Assembly (NCBI GenBank): GCA_030490835.1
Contig: CM059974.1
Span: 8,377,501 to 8,441,500 of the forward strand
DNA: 64,000 nt
Reading direction: 5' to 3'
Source: Annona cherimola
Lineage: Eukaryota > Streptophyta > Magnoliopsida > Magnoliales > Annonaceae
Under the pieces are notes generated by a model that was given only the letters and a program-made list of their open reading frames with translations, had not been told where the DNA came from and ran no database searches. This document shows, one piece after another, positions 49,201-62,893 of this stretch (within the stretch, counting starts at the first letter, position 1; each line of letters opens with the position of its first letter). The position numbers were made by a program, and so were the translations under genes.

Positions 49201-51439
49201 GGTGCAATGGTAAAGTAGAAGAGGAATAATGCAAGGCCACTTGATCCACTTTAGGAACCTAGAAGAGGACCCCAATGGGGAGGTATTGAAGACCAGGGCC
49301 AAGTTATTGACCTGCAGGAACTGTCGGCTCAAAGACAGAACCAATTTGCAGGGTTATTGGCTGATTGAGGACTCTCTCTTGGCCAATAATTTTTTTCCCA
49401 ATTTATTTAATACTGGAAAGGGTGACTGAAGTCACTGAACTAGTCAGTACCCTAGTCCAATGTGTTGACCATCTGGTCTGAGTGATTGACAAGAAATTCA
49501 AAACAACATGATGAAAATTTGAGGGAATCAAATGATGAATCTTAATATAAAGATTTTAATATATTTTAACATTAGGCTATGCCCTTTACTTTTAGTTTTT
49601 GTAATACAATGAATTAAGGAAATTAAATTCTTAAAACACCCATCTGTTGTGGGGCTGGACTAGCCAGTAACCATTCCACAGTCAAACTGGTCCAACCATA
49701 TGGTCTGGCCTGGTTTTCTTTGTTTCTTTTCTTTTCTTTTTTTTTTTCTTTTATTTTTTTGGGAACTTCCCCATATTCCTTTTTCTGCGCCCATGAGTAC
49801 ATTCCCAGATTACATATGGATTCCCTGACTTAAATTTGACATATTCTTTTTTCCTTTTGAATAACAATGGAAAATCTAAATGCTGACCAGGTCTGGCTGG
49901 ACTGCGTGTTGGATATGGAGCATTTCCTCTCAGTATTATTGAATACCTCTGGAGAGCAAAACAACCATATAATGTATCTGTGGCAGCAGAAGTTTCAGCA
50001 TGTGCAGCACTACAGAACCCGACTTACCTCGAGGTATTATAATATTATCTAATAATAGGTTTTTGAAATCCAATTGGAACTGCTACATGCAGAAGAGAAT
50101 CTTCCACCACGAAAGGATGCCCTGCATTTGTGTTACATGAGCATATGCACTCTCTTTGGCAGCCCGCTGGTGGAAGCAATTTGAGTTTCCTACATAGGAA
50201 ATAAGCTCAGGGTGATGATCGTTAAATGTATATTTGTGTTAATATGCATACAACTGCTGCAGGAGGTGAAAAATGCTTTGGTACAAGAGAGGAACAGGCT
50301 GTATATGCTTCTCAAGGAAGTGCCATTTTTGAAGCCATACCCTAGTTTTTCAAATTTTATACTGTGTGAAGTTACTTCCGGAAAGGATGCTAAGAAAGTG
50401 AAGGTACTTGATTGTTTCTTGAAAATTACTTGCTTTCTAGTATGGTCTTGCTGCAAATTGCTTAGCTTTTTGTGTTGATTTGCCTTTTTTTCTTATTCCA
50501 CTTGTGAAATTAAACCTACTTCTCTCATTTGGCTGTACGGATTCTCCACTCTCTTCATTTGCCTGCTTTTCGATAATGATGATATTTTCTCAATTGGCTA
50601 CTGGATTTAAAGGGTCCAATTTGATTCCATTTTCCATTCGCAGAAACTCCCTCTGTATTATTCATTAATGGTTCCACTTGGCTGCTGGTAATGAATTCTC
50701 TTGCATTTCTGCTTCTCTGTCACACCGGGATAGTTTATATTATTGTACTGTTATTGTTGGGAAAATAGACGGAAACATCTGTAGCCTGTGGGGAAAATGT
50801 AGTCCACCAACCACCTCTATCCAAGGCTTCAAGCTCCAGAGAGCATTGAAATAAGCTGCTAAAGAATCCAAAGCTATGACACTAGATCTTAATTTTTTTT
50901 TTTTTAAAAATACTGGATTTCCAGTGGCTGCACCAATCATCATTGTTGTTGTTGTCATCATCATTTTTCACCTAACTTTGCTCCACTTAACTGGCATTAG
51001 TTTGTCAAAAAAAAATGGCATTAGTTGCATGAACCCAACAGTTTTCAAACATTAGATTTGCAATGTGAGTGGATTGGGTGCAAACCCTAGTCCAACTTGT
51101 GTAATAAGCATGGGGCTTTCGTATTTTAGGTGTGGGGACTGACTAGCCTGACTTCTATAATAGTGTACACAATAATAGGCAATCTTCTGTTTCTTCCTGG
51201 AACGTAGGGACAAGCAAAAGTTATGGAAGTCAACTGTTTGCAATTTTTTTTTTTTAAATACCTAGATTGCTGATATAGTATTTGTGTTCCTTTTGTGAAA
51301 TTTTGGACTGCAGGAAGACCTTGCCGCAATGGGTGTTATGATTCGCCATAATAAAGAGTTGAAAGGATATGTTCGTGTCTCTGTTGGTAAGCCTGAACAC
51401 ACAAATATATTAATGGAGGGTTTCAAACGCCTCTTGTGA
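46225..51439 (+). CDS. HISN6: Histidinol-phosphate aminotransferase, chloroplastic (HISN6)
   Basis: Exons 46225-46506, 46754-46837, 47130-47284, 47383-47480, 47956-48064, 48624-48781, 49891-50033, 50263-50403 and 51314-51439 give 431 residues. The enzyme converts imidazole-acetol phosphate and glutamate to histidinol phosphate in plastid histidine synthesis. It is a class I/II PLP aminotransferase. About 65 N-terminal residues look like a transit peptide. Landmarks are [42 protein letters not shown] (Asn239), LDEAYIEF (Asp263, Tyr266), the PLP-lysine K293 in [17 protein letters not shown], and [11 protein letters not shown] near the end. Intron 2 uses a GC donor (CCAGAG/GCAAGT). The ATG at 46231 is an alternative start if the sequence before it is a leader intron. 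Family assignment is very secure. Confidence 0.96.
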
Positions 51440-53454
51440 TTCTGCATTAGTTCAAGAAGCTATCATTCGACTGTGATTTCCTGTTCAGAGGCAAGGCTTT
51501 CTTCTCTTCTAATATAGAAAATGAGGCAGAATGATCTGAGAAAGATGCAATCTTAGTTATGATCCATTGTTTCATTTTGATTTTAGTTACAATGTTGCAT
51601 TTATACACAACATTTATTTGTTGTATCTGTATCTTTCCAATGAATTAGGGCTGTTGTGATTGCTTAATTTATACAAGCAATACAACATATCGCAACAACT
51701 TTTTAGCAGTCAATTCGATTTAGGGTTGAGGTTTAAAATGTGAATCACAGTTGTCACTTGTGAAGATTTTAAATGCTGACTTTCATGATGTGGTCATTAA
51801 CAAAATGGGAATTCATTGAGATGTGCTTGGACAGCTCTGTATTCTCAGTTGAGTGTAAATGTATAATTGGCAGTGATCTTAAACAAGGAACTGGTTAGAC
51901 AACTCATTTTGTCCAGCGAGTTATTTAAGATGGCCCATATATAATTAGTTCATATAAACATGACATGAAATCGGGAATGTAACCCAATTTACAAATTGGA
52001 TTGGGCATTGAGTTGAGGTCAACCCAATCCAAAATGAACTCTATTTTTTTTTTTAAAAAAAAAAAAAAAAAATAGAATCATAATTCTTGAGTTGGAGTCA
52101 AAACGTTTTCCCAATTTGTTTTCTGATTAATGCAGACAATTTGAAAACAATGTTAGAATCATAATTCTTGAGTTGTTTCAGATTGGTTTATTTCAAATCT
52201 TACCTAGAAAAATGGCAACTGCTTGTGGTATCCAAATGAGTCACTGATCTGTGTTCAACCTGAGGTCAAGCCGAAAATTTTCTTGGCTGATTTTCAGGTT
52301 GAGGACTTGTAAATTTGGTTAAGGTTAGGATTGGGGGAAGATTTTTGTAAGTCAGGTTAGAGTTGGTTTGGCTTCAACTCCATCTATAATGAACCAGGTT
52401 GCACTCCTTAAAGACATCATCCTACCACAGTGATTAAGAAAGTGTCTTTCTCAAAAAAAAAAAAAAAAAAAAAAAAGAAAAAGAAAGTGACAATGTTTTT
52501 TTTTCTATGTGAATTTATATTTTGCCTTCTACCTTCGGTTGTGCACTTGATTATCGACTGACTGGCTATGATATGTGCATGCAATCCACATATTACTATG
52601 TGAAGTTGTGTATCGCTCGAAGCCAACACAGACAATGACGTCAGAATGGTGTCTAAGCACAATCTAAATCGCTTCTTAAATACAAACTTTTTGAGGTTGG
52701 TCTGAGCTTGGGTGTCGCTCTGCAATTGGTATTGTGCAGCATCTCTCATCACATGGAATCAAGTGATAGTTGAATTTATGATGGCTTCTCTATAGAGTAC
52801 AAAAATGGACAACATTTCCATTTTTACATAGTTAGACGATGCTTACAAGACGTCATCATTAGAACAAACAATTTGATAAAATAGTAATGTTGTACTAGAA
52901 ATTCGAATTCTCTAGAGGCAATTCACAAGATTTTAACCATCTGGTTCTTTGGTCTTGTGATTAATAGCTGACGCAAACAAAACAGCAGTGCAAATGGAAG
53001 AAGATGGTCATATGATTGCTTGGCCAGCAACCTTCGAAATTACTCTTTGAAAATGTCAGATATCTTTCCAAATTGCGTATGCATTAGAAGAAAATTTTTC
53101 CCGCCATGATGTCTAAAGAAGTCAATTTCATTAGCTGCTGCTTTTGTTAGGAACTTTTGTAGAAGGTTTGCGTTTGGAAGGCACATCTAAGTAAACGCCA
53201 TTTACAGTTAACCTGCAAGAAGAAAAGGTTATTCACAAGACAAAATCTACTCGGGAAAGAAGTTGCAAGCGTGTTATTTCATTTTCTGTCAAAATAATTA
53301 CAATCCAGTTGGTAGCGAATACGAAGACCCTTACTAGGCTGACTGATTTGAATCGAACCATTTTGTTCACTTTCCGTCAACATAATCATCTTATCACAAG
53401 AAAGAAGCATAATTTATAATTTTATATTCACACGATTGAAGCATTGCGATTCAT
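51440..53454. other. Intergenic between HISN6 and the BYPASS1-like gene
   Basis: 3' untranslated regions of two convergent genes plus moderately repetitive sequence. A T-run/A-run palindrome lies at about 52045-52072 and an A-run at 52454-52476. No supported gene. Confidence 0.4.
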
Positions 53455-54402
53455 CTAATTTAAATAACTATTACTAAACATTCCAGCTAATTTGTTCCTA
53501 CCTCTGATAATCTCTTCAAAAACCTCGTTCACAGCGCAACCAAAAACCTCCAGACCTTCTTTGAGGGCCGCACACCTGTGTCTCAGCACATCAATACTCC
53601 TTCCAACCCTCTCTCTATCTTCTACCGTACCCTCCGCAACCTGAGTTTTAAGATCATTGATTGCCCTTTCAACCATGTTATATTCGATGAGACCCATACC
53701 TGAATTTGTGTTGTTTGCTTGAATTCCATCACGACAACGATGGGCCAATGCCATAAGTGAAGATCCACATGGACCCAACCGAGAAAATTCGTGGCCGAGT
53801 TCTCCACTGATGTCAACTGAAGCTGTGGAAGTGAATGCAGAAAGGAGAAGGGAGGATATGATCATTGCTGTTCCTCTAAGAGAACACATGATGGAATTGA
53901 TACCTTTCTCTCTTTTTTTCCATCCTGCATCTCTCCAATTCTTGATGGCTGCCGGCATCTTCTCTCTCTCTCCTTCCACCCTCTCCATCTCCATCTTTTG
54001 TATCTCACTGGAAGCACCATCTTTCAGTCTCCTAGTCATGAATTCAACCATCATTCGATACCTTTCGAGCCCAGAAGCGGCAGACCTCAACATGTTGCAG
54101 AAATCCAAGAGACTAACACTCTCTTCCATGTACTCATCAAACCAATCTTCACCTTTAGAAGAGATGGGCAATCTTGCTCTTTCAACATATAGAAGAAATT
54201 CCAAGTGCATCTTCTTTAGAACAGCCATAGCTTCAGCAGACCATCGGAGCGAGATGGATCCATCATTGAATGAACCCTCCAGCTTTTCAATCTCTTTTGA
54301 AAGAAAAGAATAAAATTGGCGAGCCTCGTCGCTTGGACAAGAGGATTGGTTCTTACTCTTAATCATGAATCCAGGGAAGTGAGAAAGAGAGACTCTTCCC
54401 AT
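53455..54402 (-). CDS. BYPASS1/ROH1-like protein (DUF793 type)
   Basis: A single-exon frame of 315 residues, as is usual for BPS1-like genes. The N-terminal half is helical and has a pattern seen in BPS1/ROH1 proteins: FYSFLSKEIEKLE, SLRWSAEAMAVLKKMH, then WFDEYMEESVSLLDFCN at about 87-103. A hydrophobic segment near residues 178-192 follows a basic WKKREKG stretch. The C-terminal half is helical again and ends in CAALKEGLEVFGCAVNEVFEEIIRGRNKL. BPS1 limits a root-derived mobile signal that arrests shoot growth; biochemical function is unknown. The ATG at 54402 is preferred, with the frame open 24 bases further. Assignment is by motif order, without alignment; a UPF0496-type relative is the main alternative. 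Confidence 0.7.
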   Translation of the reverse strand: MGRVSLSHFPGFMIKSKNQSSCPSDEARQFYSFLSKEIEKLEGSFNDGSISLRWSAEAMAVLKKMHLEFLLYVERARLPISSKGEDWFDEYMEESVSLLDFCNMLRSAASGLERYRMMVEFMTRRLKDGASSEIQKMEMERVEGEREKMPAAIKNWRDAGWKKREKGINSIMCSLRGTAMIISSLLLSAFTSTASVDISGELGHEFSRLGPCGSSLMALAHRCRDGIQANNTNSGMGLIEYNMVERAINDLKTQVAEGTVEDRERVGRSIDVLRHRCAALKEGLEVFGCAVNEVFEEIIRGRNKLAGMFSNSYLN

Positions 54403-57299
54403 GCCTTCAATATTCAAGAACAACAACCAAACAACCTTCCCCTCTGAAAATTTCCAAATCTGCTTTATCTTCTCTTCCTCTTTCCAAAATAAAAGAATAA
54501 ATAAAGAAGTTGGTAGTGAGACTCTAAATGATTTTGAGCAAGAGGCAGGAGAGATTCCTACATGAAATCAGAACCCAGTGATGGGCCTTCCCGGTTTTGA
54601 AACATGGAAGCAGGAATCCGATTTTTCTTCCAATTGTACATTTGTTGCCGGAGGAGGACAAGAACATGTATGTGGGAATATAATAAAAATGTCATGAAAT
54701 GCAAAAGGCAAAGGAGACTACCCACGCAATCTCCTTCCTGAGATTAGTCCACGTCCTTTTCAGCACTATTATGCAGACTGTCAGGTTTTCATATTGCTTT
54801 GTTATTTTAAACTAAAAAAGAAGATCAAGTTCAAAGCACATGCATTTTGGGGCTGTTAAGGGAGGTAGAATGGGATAAAAAAATGTTGCTATGTATTGAT
54901 ATGAAACCATGTTAGGGATGAGAAAAGTAACGTTAGAAATTGAACAAGTAAAACATTGTCATTTATTAAAAATAAGAAAAGCTTCTAGCGATGAAATTTT
55001 TTTTTTTGGGAATGTAAAATATTATCACATTTTTTACCTTATCACTTTCTCATCCACTCATCATAAACAGACGGGTTGTTCCAAAGTATTTAATGGGCGA
55101 GAATGAGATGGAGAAAATGTATAGTATGAATGAAAAAAGTAGTATTGAAAATGTAAAAGATTAGCTTGAAAAATAAGAATTTATACTAAAGATTGAAAAA
55201 GTCATCTTGAGCTAATACCGAGATGATCAGGTGGTTGACACCAATATATGTGTGAGGTTTAGGGTTTGAAAGCAGACTGGAACATTAGCCTCCATGCAGT
55301 AGAAAAAAAATTGTATTGAGGAATAAAAATACCATCTCATTCATATCCCATTTAAGTCTCCTGATATACTTTGGAACAAACACGAAATACATAATCATTG
55401 ACTTGGACTGATTTAAAAGATATTGAAATATAAACCATCAATTTAGGCAGGTTTTTAGAAAAAAGAGAGGTGGGAAAAAAGACAGGTTCCAAAGCATGTA
55501 GGGGGAATCTATTTCATTAGTTCTTGTAAAGTTCACAAACCCAACATAAGCTTGTTGGGCTTTTTTGGTCGGTCGGAAAATAAACCAAAATTAATCCGTG
55601 CTATATTAATAGATCAATCTTATCAGTATCTGTAAAAACAGTGATTGTTGTTTTCACTACTAGTTTGATACGAATCCTGATTGTCAAATGGAGAGCTAGG
55701 ATTTGCCAGTTAATTACATGTGTGGTTTCGTACCTAAAGTAGGTGCGGGGATGGAATAAGCAGCGAACACGTTAGCGCCGGCCATCGAAGATAAGAAAGG
55801 GCAGAGGAGTGGTTGGAATAGGAGATGCCACCCACCGGTCAATTTCTGTTTGATTGTTTAAGAATTCTATTTCACAAAAGCTTAGGTTACAAGCGACGTT
55901 GCGTCTTGAAACAAGAAAAGGCCTTGAGCACGGTACACAAATCTCTTCAAATCACGTGTTACTGTTACTTCAAATGGACGGCTCACGTTCAAGGAAATCT
56001 CTTCTATTAAAGAAGAAAATAAATAAATAAATCAGTCTTCGAACCGGTTCCACACATTATTATTATTATTTTTTTTTATGAGACTCCCTTTAGAATTTTA
56101 AGATGCATAGAATTTGTGCAATAGCAAATATTTTGAGTTTCGACACCCGAGAGCTTGCACTGAAATGATGTCCCGTGTTGTTGATCTGGTGTTCCCCAAA
56201 TTGTTTTCCCATCGACACGCCCAAATTACACGTTATTATAATGTCGTCGTCAATTAAAGCTAGTTTTCAAAAAGTGACCTGAATTTGAGGTAACCATGAA
56301 TTTGCATATTGCATGTCACATCAGATTCATCACCACGAAGAAGTCTCATCCCAACCATCCAATTTTTGATCAAAGGATCATAAAATTTCTAAAAAACCGT
56401 GTTTTTTATAATATGAGGAATTATTCAATATTTTTGTCCGCATAGAAGCCTTCACACTTCATCTCGATTTTTACGATTTTAAATATATCTTCTAAAATCT
56501 AAACCATTGATCATGTTTATCATAACACCAAAAATATTTTTCATTGGAAACTTATATTTTATAAAAATCTAGTATTTTTATTAAAGTGAATGTATAACCA
56601 CTACAAATTTTGAAAAAAAAACGTATAGTATAAATACAGTATATAATAGTTTGTAACATATGTAGTTTTTGAAATCATAAATAAATACTAGGAGTAGATA
56701 TGATAAATGATTTAGATTTCTCAAAAAGTATTTTTAAAAAAATGAAGGATAAGCAAGGAAGCTTACATGCTTAAATAAGTATTGAATCATTGCATGGAAA
56801 AAATGAAATAAATAAGTGAAACGACTTATATGCAAAAACGACTAATATTATTTCCAACCGTAACTTAAGGGAAATTATACATTTTCAAAAAACAAAAAGA
56901 TGATAAAAGCCAGACTGGATGAACACATTTCATAACTGTGAAGTTTTGAATACCTATTTTGATTTAGCTCTTATGAGTAGATTGTCTGGATGATATTGGC
57001 AGCAAGTGCGGGAGAGGAGCAGAACCAAACCATCTTTCACTTGGCCGAAAAGCTGATACCTTGAAAACCGCCAATATTGTGATCCATTCACAAAATGAGC
57101 TGTCCGGATTTTAAGAAAGTTGATAGAATTTGAACCGCAACTTGAGCTCATTTCTAATGGTATTAAGATTCCAAGCAAGGATTTCCACCCAGAAACTGTT
57201 TTTACATGTTTCATTTTACAGTATTCAAACCAATTTTCCAAATCAAACCCATGTGTGAGTTAACTTTGAAGTAAAAATTACCATAAAGTTGAAAGCAAG
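54403..57299. other. Intergenic; no supported gene
   Basis: 54403-54760 is the promoter side of the BYPASS1-like gene. The rest is mostly AT-rich. 56380-56800 shares pieces with the AT-rich repeat at 28540-29010. A possible SINE-like head occurs near 55210-55290. The 3' untranslated region of the UBP27-like gene lies at the right end. Confidence 0.4.
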
Positions 57300-60200
57300 C
57301 TAAGTAGATAAATCAATTCTTTCGTAGAAAAGCATGCTTGCCTCAGCAGCCAGAACGGCTTCTTCTGAAACATTGACAACTTCAGCATCTGAGGCATAGA
57401 ACCAGGGATCACCTATAATATTGAATTTTGAGACATTAGCATCGGGCTTGGCCATGCCTCTTCTGTAAACAGCATAATGTCCACTCCCAACGTCCCCATA
57501 GTGCTCCACAACAGACACAAGGCGGTAGATGATTCTCTTTTGCTGGAATAAATGGCTGCTATTACCAAACTGCAAAAAGGAGATGTTCCCAGAAGACTCA
57601 GGTGATAATTAAATAGTGGGCACCTATCATGGTCATGTCATGCTTGGGCCTAAAACAAAAGCAAAAAAAGGGTAATATGACTGCACGCAGGAGTACATCA
57701 GCATGTGCAATTCCTTCCACCATCCAAATCCAACAATTTGCACTTCATATGAGGGCCGGCCACCATACCAACATGCCGGGAGAAAGGCACAGATGGATTT
57801 TTGCCATAGAAAACTGAACATTGTCAATGCCTCAGAGAAACATAAGCATTGGATGCAATTTCAATATTAAAGAAGCAAGCAGCTCACCTTTTCATAATGA
57901 TGCTGACGGATACCCCATTTTTGCCCAATTTGGAAATTGGCACAAGGCATATCAGATACACCTGTCTCGATTTCTGGACATGAATTGTTCTCAAAGGAAT
58001 CTATATGAAGACAATCACCAGATGAATCATCAATAGAGGGGTCCATGTCATCTCCTCTACCAGTGGGCTTTGCAACTAATCTGTGCATAAATGGGAAGGT
58101 CAGCATATCAGAACCGTCCTGATGAGGAACCAACATGTGTGGTTGCTTTTCTTTCATCTGTTTATCTTTCTTCAAAATTTCTATCCTCATTCCCATTGCT
58201 GCAGTTGTGAATGGAAAGATATCAAGTTCTAGTGGAAATGAAACATGGCCCTGCATTCAAGAACGACATGTTGTGTTGTGTTGGTATGTTCGAAGATATA
58301 AGAAACGACAGGTTACATGCAGTCTACACACTTCCAAGTACCTGAAGTTTGATTAATTCTCCAAATGAGGTCATAGAAGCACGTTGCAGATGAATACATA
58401 AAATCTGCAAGCAGATCAATAAAATTAACAAATTTACAGAGTTCAGAAAACAGGTTCAAGATATTTATGATGCTTGAGTCATGAATATTTCCAAACAATC
58501 AGTCAGTGAAGCAGTTCAGATATTTTGGTGACCCAGAAATTGATTTATCCATAATATAATGTTCCTCCTGCAAAGAATATCCTAAATCTATTGAACTAGA
58601 CTTTGGAATCATCCATACCAAATCAACAAAACAATCCACAATAAAATTATCTTGGGGAATGCACACCCTGAGCCAGGGAAATATAAGTGAAAAAATCAGT
58701 TCTGATAACATAGATAACATCATAATGTAACAGACCAGATTATTCCTTATTTTGTTGATACCCTAGCGGCTGGTGATGCTTAAAAGATGCACCCAGAATA
58801 TACAGACCTGGGTAATGATAAGATGCTCCTGGTAGTGGGATTCCCCATCATTAAGTCATCATTTATAAAAGGGCTCAACTTCTTTGTAGCCGGATTGCAC
58901 TGAAGTTTTTTATGTAATTCCATCCATTTTGGCTCACCTTGATGATGATGTGAAATCCACTTTGCCTATTACATTTACAATCATTTGTTCTACTAGAAAA
59001 CTAAGTTTCATCCAAATCAAAGATGTACAGGAGCCCCATTTTAAATATGTGTAAAAAGAGCGTAATAAAATTATTTGATTTGTATATTAATTTTAAAACT
59101 GTATTTTCAACATCTAAATCGTCTAAAACACTCCTACATGGATAAATGATTCTAAAAGTATTTTAACACTCTAATCCATACGTGAATGAATCTAAGAATT
59201 TTTTATAATTTAAACACAAATAAATATATTCAACAAATATGGCCCACTCACACCTCTAATCAAAATGATTTTTGGTTTAGTGATAGAACTAATGGTGTTA
59301 AACAATGTGAACAGTTGATTTTTTATTCTATTATCAAAATGGACACCCAAGTCACATGTTCACACAGGTCAAGATATTCTATATATGATCACTGACATCT
59401 TTTGACAAAATTTGTCCTGCCAGAGACATGATCTCCATTCTATCCAAACAAAGTCATGCAAGCCACTCCAGTGCCTCTCTTAAGTATTTTTCTTTGAACA
59501 TGGTGACAGCAAGCAAAAAATAAAACCCAAACATGTCTCAAGCTACATTTACATTTGTTATATTTCCAAAAATATTTATGTATGTGATATGTATCATGTA
59601 TCATTTATTTTACTTTTGAAATTTCGAACATACACAACAAACTGGATTGTAATCAGTGTTATACCAAAGCTGGACCCATTATGAAAAATAGATGGTCTCA
59701 AGTGGCAATTACATTTGTTTCTTTTCTTTCTCTTTCTTTATTTTTTTAATTTTTTAGATTGTGGGAAAAACATCATGCCTTGTCCAACTACCAAAACTAT
59801 TGCAAAACGATAAGGTTCAAATTATAGAAATGAGAATAACGTATTTGAGAAAACATGATTAGAATTAATACCTTTGGACAGCGACAAATATTCAATCGCT
59901 TAAGAGTGCATGAAAAATCAATAGAACACGGTAAACCTTCTGGGAAGATATTCTCGCAGTCACAAGAATCATGATTAGCACAGTCCTTAACTTTCTGAGT
60001 GTTTTCCTGGGGGAGAAAAAAAAAAAGAAGAAAAAGCAAGGAAGCATAAAACAAATAAGGAACAAAAAAATCCTGAAAAATAGAATGTTCAAAAGAACAT
60101 CTTGAAGGAAGCCAACTATTGTAATGTGTCACTACATGCAGAGAGAGTTCATTAGAATGTGCAAAGCCCTTAGTATGACTATTCCAATCAGTAAAAGGAA

Positions 60201-62893
60201 AATGATGGTTCACAAGAACAAGACAACCAGTCACACTATCCCCAGAACATAGGATCAGAATCTTATGGGGGATCAGTCAAAGAATCTAGGGCATGTCACC
60301 AGTAAGTCCAGTTGACCTAATCAATATTGCGCCCATGTCAAAACACCCATTCTCCATCCTTTTCGTAGAAGAATCACAACTTTAAACTAAATAAATATAA
60401 CTACTGAAAAGAAAGACAGGCATAACATTAATAATAATAATAATAAACCTTATTTTCTTCAGCATCAAAGGATAACAGTTTTTCTGCAACAACATGCCAA
60501 CAATGTTTGCAAGTGTAGTTATGCACACGCTCAATTGCAGTGAACTGCTTCAGACAGTCCTCTAGGGTGCATCCATCAACCTAAAATCATTGGCAAAAAG
60601 GGGGAAAAATCATTGAAGAAGAATGTTATAACAAACCCAACAAAAGGCTAAGTGAAGGCCTAAACATACAGAAAGGATAAAATGATGAGGCCACCAATAG
60701 ACATACAGTCGATGCACTCCTATTCATAACAGGTGAGAGCGGCAAGCAGTTGAAAAGCTGAAAGTCCAACGAAAGCTGCAAATATACATCAAGACAAAAA
60801 AATATGGTAGCATTTTGGGTAAGCTGATCTCTAGATAATTTATGCCCTTTTTAGATGAAATAATTTTTCCCCCCTTTTTGAGATGACATCTTTGGAAATA
60901 TGTTTTCTAGTTCTACTACATAACTTCGAAAGGATGCAGATAGTAATTAGGATGGTTTAACAAATCACAAGAGACCAAGAAGTGCTTTGGAGAACTGACA
61001 TCACCCGAGATATAATATGAGAGAAGAAATTCAAGCAGCCACACAATAAGAATAAGAGCATGTGACAGTCAGTTGTGTAAGAAATAGCAGATGAGCATTA
61101 CAAAGATGATCAAGCTACTGATGTTAAGAAGACTTAAGGACAGGGAATGACTGCATCCAGGGGAACCCAAAGTAGCCTCAAACTTGGTTGAAAGGCCAGA
61201 ATACAGGATAGGGGAAAAATTAAGAGACTTGATCAAGTAGACAAAAAGGGACATTGACACTCTTATAAGTTAACAAGCATAGGGCCTCCAAGAAAGTAAT
61301 GAGCTGAACAGGATCCATAAATGCAAAGCAGATTAGTGGTGACAAAATAATGGCAATGGTTATTTAAATTAATGGTTTAGTTCAGGTGAAGGAATATAAT
61401 CACTCAGTCAATCACTGACCACAGATGCAAAATGCGGATAGGAATGACATCCTTACGTGCAATTGCATGTCACCGGCCCCATTTTTGGCATAGAGACCAC
61501 TGACCTTAATGGCACTCAGATTAGTTTGATGGTTCTCCATAAATTTTCTAATAGAAACATCCCAGGGAACCAATTTTCGGCCATTTTCTGGACCTTGCTG
61601 CATGTTTATCTTAAGCATCCAGTCACATCAACTGATTTACAGAAAAGGTGGTTCCAATCTGGGTAGTTTTGGCATTCATAAATGTTCTTAATACCACGAT
61701 ATGGTCATTGAACCAAGGTTCACTAATATGGAATTGACAAATCCAGATTCCCCTCACACCTTTTGGCCCATGGTCTTTAATTTCATCATACATACAATTC
61801 CACACCAACTGATGCTGTACTTCCTTGACGATAAATTTCTAAGTAACAACCTCATGTATTTTTTAATTTTTTTTCACTTCTATGTGGGCCCAAGTGTATT
61901 TAGTTCATATACCAAAATTTACCCTTTTTGGATTATACGAAATTTTAAAAATAAAAAATTCACCCATCTCACCCTCTCCAGCACATGAAAATAGTAAAAA
62001 AATGTTATTTTTGAAATTTTGTAAAAAATATATACAAGAATTTAAAAATGGTAAATTTTGGTACATAAACTAAGTAAACGGGCTCGCATAAAAGTGAAGC
62101 AAAATAAAAATATAGTTATAAAATAAAAAATACATAATAATCCAGAACAACAAGTATCGAGCGAAAAAATAACTCGCTCACGCATTCTTGCTCAGGAATG
62201 CATACATGAAAAATCCAATAGTATTTTCTCTCAAGGAAGTTCTTAAAAAGGCAAGCAGACCTGAAGAGAACAAGTTCTACAAGTTAAGATGCTGCCAAGG
62301 GTACCATCAAATGGCCCTAAAAAACATTGCTGCCATCGTTTCAACTCTGTCTCGCTTTCCCTTTCTGAGTTGGAAATCCTACTGAAAGGCAAAGTATAGA
62401 TGTCTGCCAGAGAACCATGATAAGGAACATAACAATCTGAAAGTTCTTCTTGCATAGAAGATAACAAGTGTGTGAGTGCTTCTGCTGCATCCTGGATGAA
62501 AGACAAATTTGAGATATTTCTGGAGTTAAGTTCTGATTTTCAATGAAATAGTAATATCAAAGAGAATACATAATTATACATCATCACCTGTTGCCTCGTC
62601 AAGCTGAAGCTAGCAACATAATTGCTCATTGCTAACATAACTTTCCGTGGGTCAAGCAAAATCCTCTTATCTTGAAGAAAACATAATTCTAAGAAACAGG
62701 AGACATATCAGTCATCAGAACAATCCAAATTGCGAGCTTGTTTATCACCTACTTCAAAAAAATTACATTCATTATCAATATTACCTTTCAATAATGAAGC
62801 TAAAGCAGTTGCAAGTGGAAAGTTTTCAGTGCCTCTATCCACATCAATTATGCTTTGAAGAAAGGGATAGAAGGAGCTACAGCTAGCCAATCC
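57300..62893 (-). CDS. UBP27: Ubiquitin carboxyl-terminal hydrolase 27-like (UBP27), C-terminal nine exons
   Basis: Minus-strand exons 62893-62785, 62670-62588, 62491-62261, 60775-60707, 60580-60449, 60006-59872, 58404-58342, 58250-57888 and 57569-57300 join in frame to 484 residues. The product is a USP-type deubiquitinase; Arabidopsis UBP27 sits in the mitochondrial outer membrane and affects mitochondrial shape. Landmarks are LASCSSF, LDPRKVMLAMSNY, QQDAAEALTHLLSSMQEE, GPFDGTLGSILTCRTCS, LPLSPV, GCTLEDCLKQF, YTCKHCW, the ILCIHLQRA and KLQGHVSFPLELD blocks, and the His box VVEHYGDVGSGHYAVYRR near the end. The two Cys pairs fit the USP zinc finger. The catalytic Cys box (normally GLxNLGNNCFLNVILQ, directly before LASC) and N-terminal membrane helix are missing, because the first exon lies beyond the right edge. 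Introns carry repeats. Confidence 0.93.
58940..59255 (-). repeat. Foldback-family relative in a UBP27 intron
   Basis: Same order as the left arm of the 7347 element: TTTCATCCAAATC, CCCCATTTTAAA, AGCGTAATAAAATTATTT, TTTTCAACATCTAAATCGTCTAAAA and ATGGATAAATGATTCTA. A diverged single-arm copy inside the intron 58405-59871. Confidence 0.7.
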
